In this document: one piece after another, positions 1 through 13,300 of the stretch
How positions within the stretch are numbered: position 1 is the first letter of the stretch
How the letters are laid out: the number at the start of each line of letters is the position of its first letter
Assembly: GCF_001039355.2 (NCBI RefSeq)
Contig: NW_019775574.1
Span: 139,058-203,057 of the forward strand
DNA from: Lingula anatina
Taxonomy: Eukaryota; Brachiopoda; Lingulata; Lingulida; Lingulidae
Reading direction: 5' to 3'
Length of the DNA: 64,000 nucleotides
The notes under the pieces: model-generated
What the model saw: the letters and a program-made list of their open reading frames with translations, nothing else
Told to the model about the DNA's origin: nothing
Database searches by the model: none
Position numbers and translations under genes: made by a program

Positions 1-731
1 AATGGTTTTTGGGTTATGTTCAATCCATTATACAAAGCAACCATTTATTTATTAAAATACACAAATCTCTTGGTATGTGACCATTAGCACTTTCTATATT
101 TCTGATGAATTGTGATGTCTTACTGATTAGTTACCACAATTTGATCTGCTATAGGTAATCAATAATCACAATTGTGTGATGGTGCACTACAAAGTGTTAT
201 GTGTACAAAACAACTGTAGATCAAAGTTCACTATTTACCAATAAAAAATATTTTGAATTTTGTTGCATATTTCTTGACAGATGTGGTATTTCATTGAATC
301 ACTCGAATTAGATATTTGCTTCTAAAAATAGGTATGCTGCATTTGTGTGTTGAACCCTCCAAGCAACAGTGTTTAATTTTAGATGTTTATATGTAACTGT
401 AAAAGACTTTGTTCCTTGAAACCCATATTCTCAACAGAAAAATCTAAACAAATGACAGGAAACAATGTTGCTGTAAGATGGACCAGGGAGGTGCATTTAT
501 TTATACCAACTTTATTTCATATTTCATAATATGAAAATAAAATGCACTGTGACTTTGTTACTTTTGGCAAGAAAAACCATTTTCTTTGAATCAACAGAAT
601 TGTTAAAATGTGTCCAGGTGATAGGTTCACTAGGTTCATGTTTAATTAAAGGTTCATGTTGATTAAAGTTAATTTACCTTTTCATCTAGTTCCTTCATAA
701 TTTATACACACACCCAAAAATAAATAAATAA

Positions 732-733
<2 letters not shown>

Positions 734-767
<34 letters not shown>
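734..767. repeat. (AC)n microsatellite
   Basis: A pure AC dinucleotide tract of about 17 units following a short AAAT-rich tract. The other haplotype copy has a slightly longer allele at about 5391-5427. Confidence 0.95.
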
Positions 768-771
<4 letters not shown>

Positions 772-1277
772 AAGATGCCACTTATTCCAAAATATGAAAG
801 AGTTTTTAAAGGCCAAACTCCCAGGGTTCATTCCCACTTACTGGTTAGAAAACAGCCGTTTAACACATGAGATAACATCATACATTTTTTACTTTAAGCA
901 ACATCAAGCTTCATTAAACTTTCACTCGTGTTCAACAATATTTGTGCAGTATATATCATCTACACTTGGTTAGCTTATTTTCATTATTTAGCTCAAAATC
1001 CCATTTTGAAAATGGGTAGGTAACAGATAGGATAATAAGTGAGAAGAAGCTTTTTAGTAAGATTCTAATGTGTGAGGCACACTGTTTTTAAGCTTATTAA
1101 CAACAGAGCAAGCTCTCTACTGTAACAGTTAGAAATCATAATTAAACATACTGTGAGATAGCAAAGTATTAAGTTAACCAGGTTTGACTGCTGCACAATC
1201 ACCTTGAAAAAATAGTTATCATTATTAATATTTTCTTCCTGCAAAGGGAAAATTAACCCACAAGGGATTACTGAAAA

Positions 1278-2907
1278 CGGTGTAACATGAAAATCTGACT
1301 CTCATAACAAAATTACTTTCCCAGTCAAAATTTAATAATGAAAATCTGACTCCCCCCCCCCTCCATGAAATTTTGACTCCCCCTCACAAAACTTTATAAA
1401 TCTTATTTTATTTGAGTATATAACTTTTATCTTGTAGTATGGAGGATACATTGCCTTTTTGAAAAGTTTCATGAGAAAATAAGAAAATTAAAAATGTGCA
1501 TTTTTCAACCCAAAGGCTATGGGAGTCCAAATCCTACAGGTAGTAAGATGAATACTTGTTTCAAAAATTATCAGTTTTCACCACCAAACTTTTAAATACT
1601 AACAAAATATATGTCACAGTGCATACCATATGGAAAACAAAGGTATGGTGACTGAATATAAAATAAGGCCTTTTCTTCATGGGAGTCCAAACCCCATGGT
1701 ATGAATATGAAGATTTTTCATTATTTTTTCTTTCATTTTTTGCACCCAATATTTTACCACCAAGCTTTCAAACATTTCCAATATACTCTTCATAAAGTTA
1801 CCCTGAGTGTCAGGGCACAGTATAGCTAGCTTGTTAACTATTCATACCTTGTCATGTAAGGGATCGCTTAACTGGCCCTGAGGAACAGCGACAATGTTCA
1901 ATTTCCGTCAATCAAAAAGAACTGCTCCGCAGTGAATCTGCAGTTGAATGTCATTAGACCAAAATGGAACGTAAAACAGATTAAATTCTGCTTTATTTAA
2001 TTTCATTTACTGGATTTCAGATGTAAATTGAAAAATAAATAATGTATTTTAAAAGAAAATATATATATCCAATGTTTTTGTATTTTTTTTGCTTATCAAA
2101 ATCCTTAGCTCCTGGAGATATACGGTATGCCAAGTTTGACAGCTACATGGCATGTCCAATACCACTATAAGGACTGTGCAATGGCTACACCAAAAATCAG
2201 TTTTTAAAGCAGAAAGTTGCTTGTGTTGTGGTGCTGACCTTCGATTGCAAGATATTCTAAGTTCAATCTTCAAACTCCACATCAGCCACTTTGCTTCTTG
2301 TCTTGTCTGCACGAAATAACATGAGGAAAGGCAGCTCCAGGTGGTACACTGCTCTGACGTACAAGACTTGTGATTTCCAAATATGGAGCTCAAGGTGGAT
2401 ACAACTGTGACGTACGAGACTTGTGACTTCCAAATATGGAAGTGTCCCAGGCAAAATTTTGCCGAACACGCCCGCCTTTTGACGGTAGTGGCTAGAGTCA
2501 GTTTTGCTGATATGGGTTATATATGAAATCAAGATCGAGCTGGCAAAACTGAAATCTAGAACCTAGGGTACATAAAGTACACATAAGGGAAAGATGTTGA
2601 AATGATTACCAAATATCAAATACATAGCTTTTTCATTGGGGGGGGGGGTCATTGGGTGGTAAAATACACATTTTTAATTTTCTTATTTTCTTGTTAATAT
2701 TTTCTCCTGCAAACTAACAAAAAGTAAAAGTGTATCCTCTACAATATGAAAGTCATATACTCAAATAAAATAAGATTTATAAAGTTACATGGGGGGAGTC
2801 AAAATTTCATGTGGGTGGAGTCACATTTTCATTATGAAAATTTGACTGGGGAGTCACATTTTCATAATGAAAATCTGACTGGGGAGTCACATTTTCATGG
2901 TACACCG
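1278..2907. mobile_element. Element with long inverted-repeat arms, unclassified DNA transposon
   Basis: The left arm (about 1278-1515) and the reverse complement of the right arm (about 2635-2907) align over more than 200 bases. The outer ends are CGGTGTAACATGAAAATCTG and CGGTGTACCATGAAAATGTG. The arms contain short repeats of a GAAAATSTGACTCC-like unit. The interior has a direct repeat of about 55 bp (roughly 2352-2440) ending in CTTCCAAATATGGA-like sequence. No transposase is readable and I could not define a target-site duplication, so the superfamily is unknown. In the second haplotype copy the left arm is at about 5938-6175 and the right arm is lost at the join. Confidence 0.55.
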
Positions 2908-3986
2908 GCTTCATATGTGACTTTTAAACATTAACAACAGTCTCAGCATTTAGTTTACAAGACTAGTATATTTACAAGAAATGTACAACCTTTAACAAGT
3001 ATAACAAATACATATCTTGAATCTGTGAGAACTTGTGTTGATATATATCTGACTTGATCAGTTTTCAAGGATCCTAGAGGTAGCTGAATAGTTTGGAAAC
3101 AACAATTAACACAGTTCAATTCATAATCCAGATCTGAAACAATGTATTTAGTTCAGGATTTGTAAAGACACACACTAAATCGTTCACTGTTTGAATGGCA
3201 TCAAGAACCAATTTATCATGGTAATACATGCCTGACAAAATGTATAATTTGCCTACAGTACAGATTGTTTATAGAAGGTTGATAAAAATCAATTTCATGA
3301 AGCTCTGCTGGCTGGAGGACAATCAGCATATTGCTATGTTAATTTAAGCTCACTACACACCAGAAAAGAAGCTGTTTGAGCACCAAATGGTCTTAGTGTG
3401 CTTTCCAAACAGCCTTTTATATATATACTTTATGACACAGTTCTAAATTCACATGGCAGTACTGCACGTATTATGTACTCACCATGTAAATATGTTTCAT
3501 GCAGATTAAAAAAAAAAAAGAAGAAAATACATAGAACTTCAGATATTTTTTAAATTCCTCAAAAATTATTCTCTATAATTCAGCTTGATATTCACATCGT
3601 TAACTTTATATAAACCAAGGTAATGAGTTTTGACTCAGTAGGTTTTTTGGCAACCCTGTGAGGCTAAACATAGAAAAAATGGTATCCAAAAACAATGCTT
3701 GAATTAAAGATATATAAATAAGATTTAAAGTCCTATAACATGTGAAATATTAGTACCAGTTTCATACACAACACAAAAAAAAAATCCATCTGTCAAAAAA
3801 CAACCCCCTAAATTGATATTTAGGGCATCTAAAACAAGACTTTAAAACTGAACATTTAAATTTTGGTTGTAAGTGTGACCTATTGGTACTTACTTTCCCT
3901 CCAGTATGTTAAGCACTGATAGTACAGTATATATCAAGTATCATTTTTCAGGAAATAACATACTGAAACACCATGGTATTTTGTTT

Positions 3987-4427
3987 AAGGACCATTCCAC
4001 AGCATTTTCCCACCAAAATGTTCTCTTCACGTATCTGCAAATTCCCCATGTATGTCCTGTAAACCTTCTTATATTTTCCCAGATTCAGACTACAAAGACA
4101 ATAAATCCCTTGAAATAAAATTTATATGAAATGTTCCTAGTGTCGTTATTATCTTCTGAGCCTCATCAGGTAGACATTGCCAGCTTGCAACATCTGTATC
4201 ATATATGGAACAGGGCTGGGATACAAAACAACCTATCACTTTTTTTCTGCAAAAACAAGACAATGAGTGTGATGGTAAATGTCCTATATAATGTCTGGCC
4301 AGTCACTTAAAGTGATGTATTAAATTAAAAATGGAACAAAACATAGAATTTAAGTACAAGAAAGAGAAAATTGCTCTTTACCCCAGGAAAATTCATTTTG
4401 GTGGGAAAATCCCATGGAATGGCCCTT
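3987..4427. mobile_element. MITE-like element with ~34-bp terminal inverted repeats
   Basis: The left end begins AAGGACCATTCCACAGCATT. The reverse complement of the right end begins AAGGGCCATTCCATGGGATT, and the two continue together through TTCCCACCAAAATG. The unit is about 440 bp and noncoding. Flanks suggest a TTTAA/TTCAA-like target duplication with one mismatch, too weak to assign a superfamily. Confidence 0.6.
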
Positions 4428-5387
4428 CAAATTATACCACTTGAAACTATATGATGGCATTTTGTTGACAATAATTTGAATAAGTACTTTCTTATATTAA
4501 TGTGAGCCTTTAAGGGTTCATTTTTTAACTTGTATCTCAGAAAAAGTGATAATTGGTCTCTTGAACACTTCTAAACAGCAGCTCATTTCTTTTCCTGCCC
4601 TGGCCTCTAATAAGGAAATAACTTCCAAACTTTTTTTAATTATGACCCTTTATATTTGCTTTCATTGTTATTCAGACCACTCTTTACTTTACTAACAGGC
4701 CAAGTAGGCACCAATGATACTATGTGTGCTCATCTGAGGATTGCCAATATGATAATCTTTCTTTTCAAAAAAAAACAAGGNACTGATTAGTTACCACAAT
4801 TTGATCTGCTATAGGTAATCAATAATCACAATTGTGTGATGGTGCACTACAAAGTGTTATGTGTACAAAACAACTGTAGATCAAAGTTCACTATTTACCA
4901 ATAAAAAATATTTTGAATTTTGTTGCATATTTCTTGACAGATGTGGTATTTCATTGAATCACTCGATTTAGATATTTGCTTCTAAAAATAGGTATGCTGC
5001 ATTTGTGTGTTGAACCCTCCAAGCAACAGTGTTTAATTTTAAATGTTTATATGTAACTATAAAAGACTTTGTTCCTTGAAACCCATATTCTCAACAGAAA
5101 AATCTAAACAAATGACAGGAGACAATGTTGCTGTAAGATGGACCAGGGAGGTGCATTTATTTATACCAACTTTATTTCATATTTCATAATATGAAAATAA
5201 AATGCACCGTGACTTTGTTACTTTTGGCAAGAAAAACCATTTTCTTTGAATCAACAGAATTGTTAAAATGTGATCAGGTGATAGGTTCACTAGGCTCATG
5301 TTTAATCACATTTGTTGATTAAAGTTAATTTACCTTTTCAACTAGTTCCTTCATAATTTATACACACACCCAAAAATAAATAAATAA

Positions 5388-5390
<3 letters not shown>

Positions 5391-5427
<37 letters not shown>
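5391..5427. repeat. (AC)n microsatellite, second allele
   Basis: Counterpart of the AC tract at 734-767 in the other haplotype copy. The length difference is what is expected of a heterozygous microsatellite. Confidence 0.9.
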
Positions 5428-5433
<6 letters not shown>

Positions 5434-6603
5434 AAGATGCCACTTATTCCAAAATATGAAAGAGTTTTTAAAGGCCAAACTCCCAGGGTTCATTCCCACT
5501 TACTGGTTAGAAAACAGCCGTTTAACACATGAGATAACATCATACATTTTTTACTTTAAGCAACATCAAGCTTCATTAAACTTTCACTTGTGTTCAACAA
5601 TATTTGTGCAGTATATATCATCTACACTTGGTTAGCTTATTTTCATTATTTAGCTCAAAATCCCATTTTGAAAATGGGTAGGTAACAGATAGGATAATAA
5701 GTGAGAAGAAGCCTTTTAGTAAGATTCCAATGTGTGAGGCACACTGTTTTTAAGCTTATTAACAACAGAGCAAGCACTCTACTGTAACAGTTAGAAATCA
5801 TAATTAAACATACTGTGAGATAGCAAAGCATTAAGTTAAACAGGTTTGACTGTTGCACAATCACCTTGAAAAATAGTTATCATTATTAAAATTTTCTTCC
5901 TGCAAAGGGAAAATTAACCCACAAGGGGTTACTGAAAACGGTGTAACATGAAAATCTGACTCTCATAACAAAATTACTTTCCCAGTCAAAATTTAATAAT
6001 GAAAATCTGACTCTCACCCCCTCCATGAAATTTTGACTATCCCTCACAAAATTTTATAAATCTTATTTTATTTGAGTATATAAATTTTATGTAGTATGCA
6101 TAATGGAGTATACATTGCCTTTTTGAAAATTTTCATGAGAAAATGAGAAAATTAAAAATGTGTATTTTTCAACCCAAAGGCTATGGGAGTCCAAATCCTA
6201 CAGGTAGTAAGATGAATACTTGTTTCAAAAATTATCAATTTTCACCACCAAACTTATAAAACAGGGCCTTTTCTTCATGGGAGTCCAAACCCCATGGTAT
6301 GAATATGAAGATTTTTCATTATTTTTTCTTTCATTTTTTGCACCCAAAATTTTACCACCAAGCTTTCAAACATTTCCAATATATTCTTCATAAAGTTACC
6401 CTGAGTGTCAAGGCACAGTAAAGCTAGCTTGTTAACTATTCATACCTTGTCATGGGATCGCTTAACTGGCCCTGAGGAACAGCGACAATGTTCAATTTCC
6501 GTCAATCAAAAAGAACTGCTCCACAGTGAATCTGCAGTTGAATGTCATTAGACCAAAATGGAACGTAAAACAGATTTAATTCTGCTATATTTAATTTCAT
6601 TTA

Positions 6604-7577
6604 GGCCACGCTTTTTTTATTTTTATGGATGACATCCTGCGCGTGCACTGATTTTCGTCTGTTCTCAAAAAAAAAAAAAAAATCCCCCCCCCCCCCCCGC
6701 CCCCCCAACGAAGTCAGTTGTCGCAAACGTTGTTATTGAATTTGCTGGAAAATGAGCTCTCTGTGCATGCGTATTATCGCCACATGGAAATATAGCTGCT
6801 TTGCTGTCAAATTCATCTCTAGGATTACTTTCAAATTACACGACTATTAAAGTCATAAAGAGAATGGGGCCTTCGTTTTGGATTGTTATGCCATTGACAT
6901 TGGGCATGGAGATATCACCTTTTTACAATTATGCAAAAGGCTGACGATTATCGCCCGGAAAATTTCTTTGTCATTCTGTCCAAAGGAGCATATACCAGGT
7001 TTTTTTGTAGCGAAAAAAGGGTCAACAAGGGCGTTGAGGTATTTGGTGGGCTGAAGGTCGGTCAGGCCACCCAACAGTTTGGCTGCTTCGTGTGAATCAA
7101 AGTAGACCAAATGGCATTGACCGAAATGACCTTTTATAGATTTGGTAGTATTAGGCCCTAAGCATATCTTTGCATCATTTTTTAACATTTCTGTGAAGTG
7201 TTCATAATGCTTAAATATTCTGAGAGTACAAATAAAGACACACTTTTTGTTTGATATTTGTTTCTTTGATTGATATACCAACAAAATGCATGAAATAACC
7301 TTAAATACGAGTAGATTTGGTAATGTGCAGCATATCTATTCATGACTTTCTACGAAGTATTTGCAATGCTTTAATATTTTGAGAGCATGGATAAAGATAT
7401 ATTGTTAGTTTGATACGTGTTTCTGTGGTAAATTTGTTTCCAGCTGTGTACTGAGAGCATTCCTTTACTTAAGCAGTATTTTTTTTTTTTTTGGACTTTT
7501 TTTTTTTTTTTTCGCCCTCTCGCATCGATTTCAGGGTCCCCAGAGGATGTCATCCATAAAAATAAAAAAGTGTGGCC
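6604..7577. mobile_element. 974-bp DNA transposon with 33-34 bp TIRs and TTA target duplication
   Basis: The left end GGCCACGCTTTTTTTATTTT and the reverse complement of the right end GGCCACACTTTTTTATTTTT match through ATGGATGACATCC with only two differences. The element is flanked by TTA at 6601-6603 and 7578-7580, while the other haplotype has a single TTA (1981-2020 region) and no insertion, giving a precise empty site. A 3-bp TWA duplication with GG-starting ends fits the PIF/Harbinger group, inferred from ends only. A 132-codon minus-strand frame (6886-7284) matches no transposase I know. Near the right side, segments at about 7200-7265 and 7360-7425 are imperfect direct repeats. Probably non-autonomous. 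Confidence 0.85.
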
Positions 7578-8733
7578 TTACTGGATTTCAGATGTAAATT
7601 GAAAAATAAATAATGTATTTTAAAAGAAAATATATATATCCAATGTTTTTGTATTTTTTTGCTTATCAAAATCCTTTGCTCCTGGAGATATACAGTGTGC
7701 CAAGTTTGACAGCTACATGGCATGTCCAATACCACTAAAAGGACTGCGCAATGGCTACACCAAAAATCAGTTTTTAAAGCAGAAAGTTGCTTGTGTTGTG
7801 GCGCTGACCTTCGATTGCAAGATATTCTAAGTTCAAACTTCAAACTCCACATCAGCCACTTTGCTTCTTGTCTTGTCTGCACGAGATAACGTGAGGAAAG
7901 GCAGCTCCAGGTGGTACACTGCTCTGACATACAAGACTTGTGATTTCCAAATATGGAGCTCAAGGTGGATACAACTGTGACGTACGAGACTTGTGACTTC
8001 CAAATATGGAAGTGTCCCAGGCAAAATTTTGCTGAACACACCCGCCTTTTGACAGTAGTGGCTAGAGTCAGTTTTGCTGATACGGGTTATATATGAAATC
8101 AAGATCGAGCTGGCAAAACTGAAATCTAGAACCTAGGGTACATAAAGTATACTTAAGGGAAAGATGTTGAAATGATCANTAAAAAAAAAATAATAATAAT
8201 AATAATAAAATAAATAAATAATAATAACAAATGAATTAATTAAAAATAAAAATATAACAATAATAATTCAAAATGTCCCTATGTGGCCTAAGGGTATGAG
8301 AGGTTGCCCTGGCCTGACAAAAACATACTCCCTAATCTATCTCTTGGTTTATATGTGAAGGCATAGAAACTGCAAAACATTAAATTACACCATCATGTTT
8401 TTGAATTTCACCTTTTTAATGCCAAACAGACATAAAAAAAAGATCTGCATTTAACTTTGACAAGCAATAAACAATGCCATGAAGTAGTAAATTTTGATTA
8501 TGGTTAAGAGAAATTAAAATTTGAAGATGTTTTTTATCCAGCTGGTATATGGATTTTAGACCAGAAAAAAATTCTACTTATCAGTAAAATTATCCATAAT
8601 ATAAATAACAATGCCTCTGTTATATATGGCTTTTATATATAACTGACTAGCACCACATTAATAAGTAAGTATAGAAGTTGTGTAAAAAAGCTCTGAATAG
8701 ATTATTTCCCTGATTTAAAAACTGAAAAAGAAA

Positions 8734-10280
8734 TTATTGCAATTCTGCCACATACTGTCTTAGTTTGTCAACAGTCACTTTGTCCATGGCACACAAGTCA
8801 AAATCCATAAAATTATTGGTTATTTCATACTGATGAGTTTCTTCTATGAGATTCACCACCTTTTCAAATACTTCAAGATTATCCATGTTCTCAAGTTTTG
8901 TTCTTAATTCCAACAAACTTGCCAGGTTCTCTCCATTGGCAGGTGACTTCCCATTTTCACACACAGTGTTTGAGGGATCACATACTTTGGTGTCTTCGTG
9001 GTTTTCCATATCCGATTCACTTTTCATACATTTTTCTCTTTCATGTGTTGGTACCTTTTCATGCTTTAAACTTTCAAGTTCCTGCACCATCTGCTTCTTG
9101 TCCTTTTTACTCTTCTTTTTCTCTTTTCTTCCTTCTTTCTGTTTTTCTTTGTCTTTTTTCTTCTCTTTGTCTTTCCTCTTATCTTTTTCTTTCTTCTTTT
9201 TCTTTTCCTTTTTATCAACCTTTTCCTTATCTTTTCCTTTCTGCTCCTTTGATTCTTCTTTGCTACTTTTTTGTTCAATACTTGGTGAAGGACTTGAAAA
9301 CTTTTTCTGACTATCAAATAATTCTGAAGATGAAAGGGAAGAAGCTGAGTCTGATAGGAGGTCATTTACAGCTCTTTCTTCTTCCTCCTCCTCCTTTTCT
9401 ATTTGTTCAGCTGTTAGTCTTGTTACTGCTGAGATAACATTACTACCACTGCTTAAACTGTTCACAGTGGAGCTCAGGGAGAGAGAGCTGGAGCTGGAAC
9501 TCCTGCTCAGAGTAGACTTTACTGAAGGAGAGTCCTCTTGTTTCTTAGGAGTGGAATGTTCAGGCCTCTCTCTGCTAGAATGCTTAGCACCATCGTGTTT
9601 TGTGTTTTGTTTTTCTGCATGTTTATCCTTTTCTTTTTTGTCTTTTGTCTTTTCTTTTTTCTTTTTTTCTTTAATCTTCTCTTCTCCCTTTTTCTTGTCA
9701 AACTTTGGTTTGCTTTTCTCTCTACTTTTTTCCTTTCCTTTCTCTTCTTTCTTTTTCTTTTTTGGATCATTTTGATCTTCAGGAGTAGAGCTGACAGGAC
9801 GTTTCACTGCAGTTTTCTCTTCTTTAACTTCTGAGTTACTCTTCCTTTTATCTTTGGAAGGGTCTGGTTCTCTGTTGTTGGTAGTTTGGTTTTTAGAAGG
9901 AGTGGTTGATCTGTCCTGTTGTAAACAGAATGAGTAAAAAGTAAAATTATTCCCTACATCACATCCATCTAACATAACGTTGTGGATCTGAAATGTTCTC
10001 TTCATGAGAATTTAGAAATTTTAAAACAAGTTATTTGTTTAATATATTCTCTTTTAGATTGTGTATGGTTCCAAAGTTTTATATTTAGTAACATTTTAGT
10101 GAAGATTATCACTTACTTTATGTTCCATAGTAAGTGAAATACATTTTTCCAACTACACTCTGAATATCTAAGTGTTAACTTTGCAAACCTGAGCAGTGAG
10201 ATTTGGATCTTGTTTTAAAATAACTATCTGATAAAGCCCTTTATGTGAATTTCTCACCCCACATCCCTGCCTCAAAATAA

Positions 10281-10323
<43 letters not shown>

Positions 10324-13300
10324 AATAAATAAATAATTCTTGAAATGTCTTACTTTACTATCTGACTTTTTCTTGGCACTGATAGAGTCTGTGGTGATTG
10401 GTGTACCAAACAGGGCAGCAAATGAATCTGAGTGTGTTGGTTGAGACTTTGGCATAGGATCTGCTTGCTAAAAGCAATGTGCAAGAATTATGAGTGGAAC
10501 ATTACAAGAAAGAGACCTACTAAAGAAGCTAAAGGCTTAAGATCAAACTGAAGAAAAGGTGATAAAGAATTCTGAATTGTTAATTCTCAGACCAAAAAGC
10601 ATGGTCATTAGAGTCAAGGAAGCTGGGATAAAAAATGTTTATTGAGCGTATTTCCACATGTCAAGTTTTTGCAAGAGGAGGACAGTGATTGCGAAAGAGA
10701 TTGAAAACTTACCAGACATGTGGGCTGGAGCAAATTAAATTTTGTCAGCCCACACCTTTTTTTACCGGCCCACAACAAAATAATCAAGCTGTATATTTTC
10801 ACTTCATTTTTGATGAATATTATTGTCTGGCATTTTAAATCGTTGCTTTTTAATTTTCAGGCCAGATGTAATAGGATGTTTAAAGGTTTAAGTTTAAACG
10901 TCTTTCATTTTGGTTGCTTTCTGGCATTTAAGTTTTATCCTTTTTACATCTGGGTTGCCTATCTTAATTTCTAATCTTTTAACACAAGATCATGTATCCT
11001 TTGTAAATTTTATTCCAATTTTTGACTTAAATTAAAACATAAGTCATAGTGAAGTGGAGCTTCCAACTTTTGTAACGTTTTTTAGATTTTCACTCTTGGA
11101 AAAATGCTTGTCTGTTAGCAGGGATTGTCCTGGGTCAAAATCTGGTCGGGCCATTTTGGCCCACTTGGTCAAAAAAAGNNNNNNNNNNNNNNNNNNNNNN
11201 NNNNNNNNNNNNNNNNNNNNNNNNNNNNNNNNNNNNNNNNNNNNNNNNNNNNNNNNNNNNNNNNNNNNNNNNNNNNNNNNNNNNNNNNNNNNNNNNNNNN
11301 NNNNNNNNNNNNNNNNNNNNNNNNNNNNNNNNNNNNNNNNNNNNNNNNNNNNNNNNNNNNNNNNNNNNNNNNNNNNNNNNNNNNNNNNNNNNNNNNNNNN
11401 NNNNNNNNNNNNNNNNNNNNNNNNNNNNNNNNNNNNNNNNNNNNNAATGGACAGTTTTGCACCCTGACTGTGCCATTGCGGATTTTCCGCATGGAAAATG
11501 ATGTTGTCCCTCATTTTGACATATAGCACCGCTAAAGGCGCAATATGACTTAAAATATCCGTTAAAATTAGTTAAGAGCACCCATCTAAAAAGCAAATGA
11601 ATATTTCTCCTTTTCACTTATCGTTTACTCAACATGCAGTCCGACGGAAGCCATACTTGTTTATCCAGCACGTGTAGTTAGGTGTTCTCAGAGGTCCGCG
11701 CGTGGCCAGTCGTAAGCAGTTTGAGCGGCCTGTTTTCAGAGTCTTGAGCAGTACGTTTTTCATTGACCTGTAGTTGTTTCAGTTTCGATACATTTTTTTT
11801 GTGAAACGGGTCACATGTCAGCCCTCACACCATCGCTACGCACACTTCAAGCGACATCATAATGTACGTAGACCTTTATTACAAAACGCGCCAGTATGGT
11901 GCAAGTTAAAGTTTTACTTGCGAATAGTGCGCACTTAGAGCTTTACGATAAATTCAAATATGAGGCGAGGTGTCTGTTAAAGAAACTGACTTTAGTCCGT
12001 CGGACATGTGGGCCGATGAGTTAAAAGGGTTTTCCAGCCCACAGAACTTTTGCCGGCATATGGCCGTGGTCCGACGGCTTTCGCAATCACTGGGAGGAGA
12101 CCTATAAAAAAATTTTAAATAGAAAAAAAGGAAAAAATACATCAGACTTTAAATAATACAAACCTTGTTCAAATCATTTGGGGATTTCTCTTTAGACTCC
12201 TTTTCTTTTGCTTTGTCTTTATCTCTTTCTTTTTTCTTCTTCTCTGCCTTACTCCTCATGCTGTCAGTAGATCCTCTGTGGGAGGACACCTTCATAGCAG
12301 CTGGCTGTACTTGTGGTGCAGGAGGGGATACAGGACTAGGGACAGGACTAGGAACATGGTAGTGCTGGTCATCATCTGTACTAGGTATACCAACCTGTGG
12401 TGATACAATTTTAAAAAGACCTGTATGAACTTAAGGTTTTTAAACTTATTAACTCTATTAGACTGACTCATATGTATTCTCTGTTTGAAAATCTTATTCA
12501 CAGATTTATGACCATAAATATTAATTTTTCATCTACAACAACAAAAAAGGCAAAACCAAATTTAGCTCCTTAGAGCACATTAAAATTATTCAAGGGTCCT
12601 GTCTTACAGTCATTTTGTTCAGATGAAAAGTAAAAATAAATAATATTCCCATATCTTATCTGCTGTTAAGCAAAATGTAAATTTCATTTATCTATACAGT
12701 TGTATTGTTTTCACAGAAACAGTTAAAATCATGCCATTACTTACTCCACCCCCTTTTATCAGCTTGCGTCTAAACTCCTCCGTTGGATTCTTGAAGGTGA
12801 GTTTTTCACAGCGTACATGATTGACAGGTGGACAACCGTCCAAGTGCAGGAATAAATCATACATAAAGCGAATTTTCTTTGGCTCTTCCTTGTTCTTGAA
12901 ATAAATCTCTATTGGCATTTCAAAACCAGCATATCCACTCTCCCCAACCTGATAAGGTGGTTCTTTTGAGACTGAAAAAAAAACAAAAAACGAGTCAAGT
13001 ATTTTCCACCATACTGTGCCTAATTTGTAAATTGAGTGATTGGATCTAAAACTGCTTTATAAATAAAACATAAATAAATTAAAAATAAGTTAAAACTGAA
13101 ATAATACATTTCATAATATTCAACTGCACATCATTCTGAAATTTATAGACAAAACAAGCATCTAACAGTTTTGTCTTACCTCTTTTTGGCTTGGGAAAAC
13201 TGTCGTGCAGATGGAACACAACTTTCTCAATAAAATGCTGGATGTTGTTTCCTTGTGGACCTCGGACAAAAACCTCCCAGTCATGTGTAAAGCCCTCTGG

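Larger units (their letters stand above)
4782..8177. repeat. Second copy of 122-2606, probable uncollapsed haplotype
   Basis: From the base after the single N at 4781 to the base before the single N at 8178, this sequence follows 122-2606 almost base for base, including non-repeat sequence. Scattered SNPs and indels separate the copies. Bases 1598-1663 of the first copy are missing here, and a 974-bp transposon is present only here. Single-N borders and allele-like divergence fit a haplotig inserted by the assembler. A recent true tandem duplication is the alternative. Confidence 0.8.
1..8733. other. Gene-poor, repeat-rich region downstream of the AF9/ENL gene
   Basis: I see no convincing coding gene here. 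The open frames are short, are not conserved between the two haplotype copies in this stretch, and overlap repeats. The region holds an inverted-repeat element, a MITE-like element, an insertion-polymorphic DNA transposon, (AC)n microsatellites and a second haplotype placed in tandem, each listed separately. The 3'UTR of AF9/ENL should lie just below 8734, but I could not find a clear minus-strand AATAAA before the single-N join at 8178. Confidence 0.7.

Noticed and set aside
6886-7284. 132-codon frame as the transposase of the TTA-flanked element
   Set aside because: Too short and without a DDE motif or similarity to any transposase I recognise; probably filler sequence of a non-autonomous element.
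8846-9834. Phe/Ser-rich plus-strand frames
   Set aside because: Antisense of the Lys/Glu/Ser-rich middle of AF9/ENL.
11044-11617. Open frames of 107-161 codons spanning the N gap
   Set aside because: Open only because Ns contain no stop codons.
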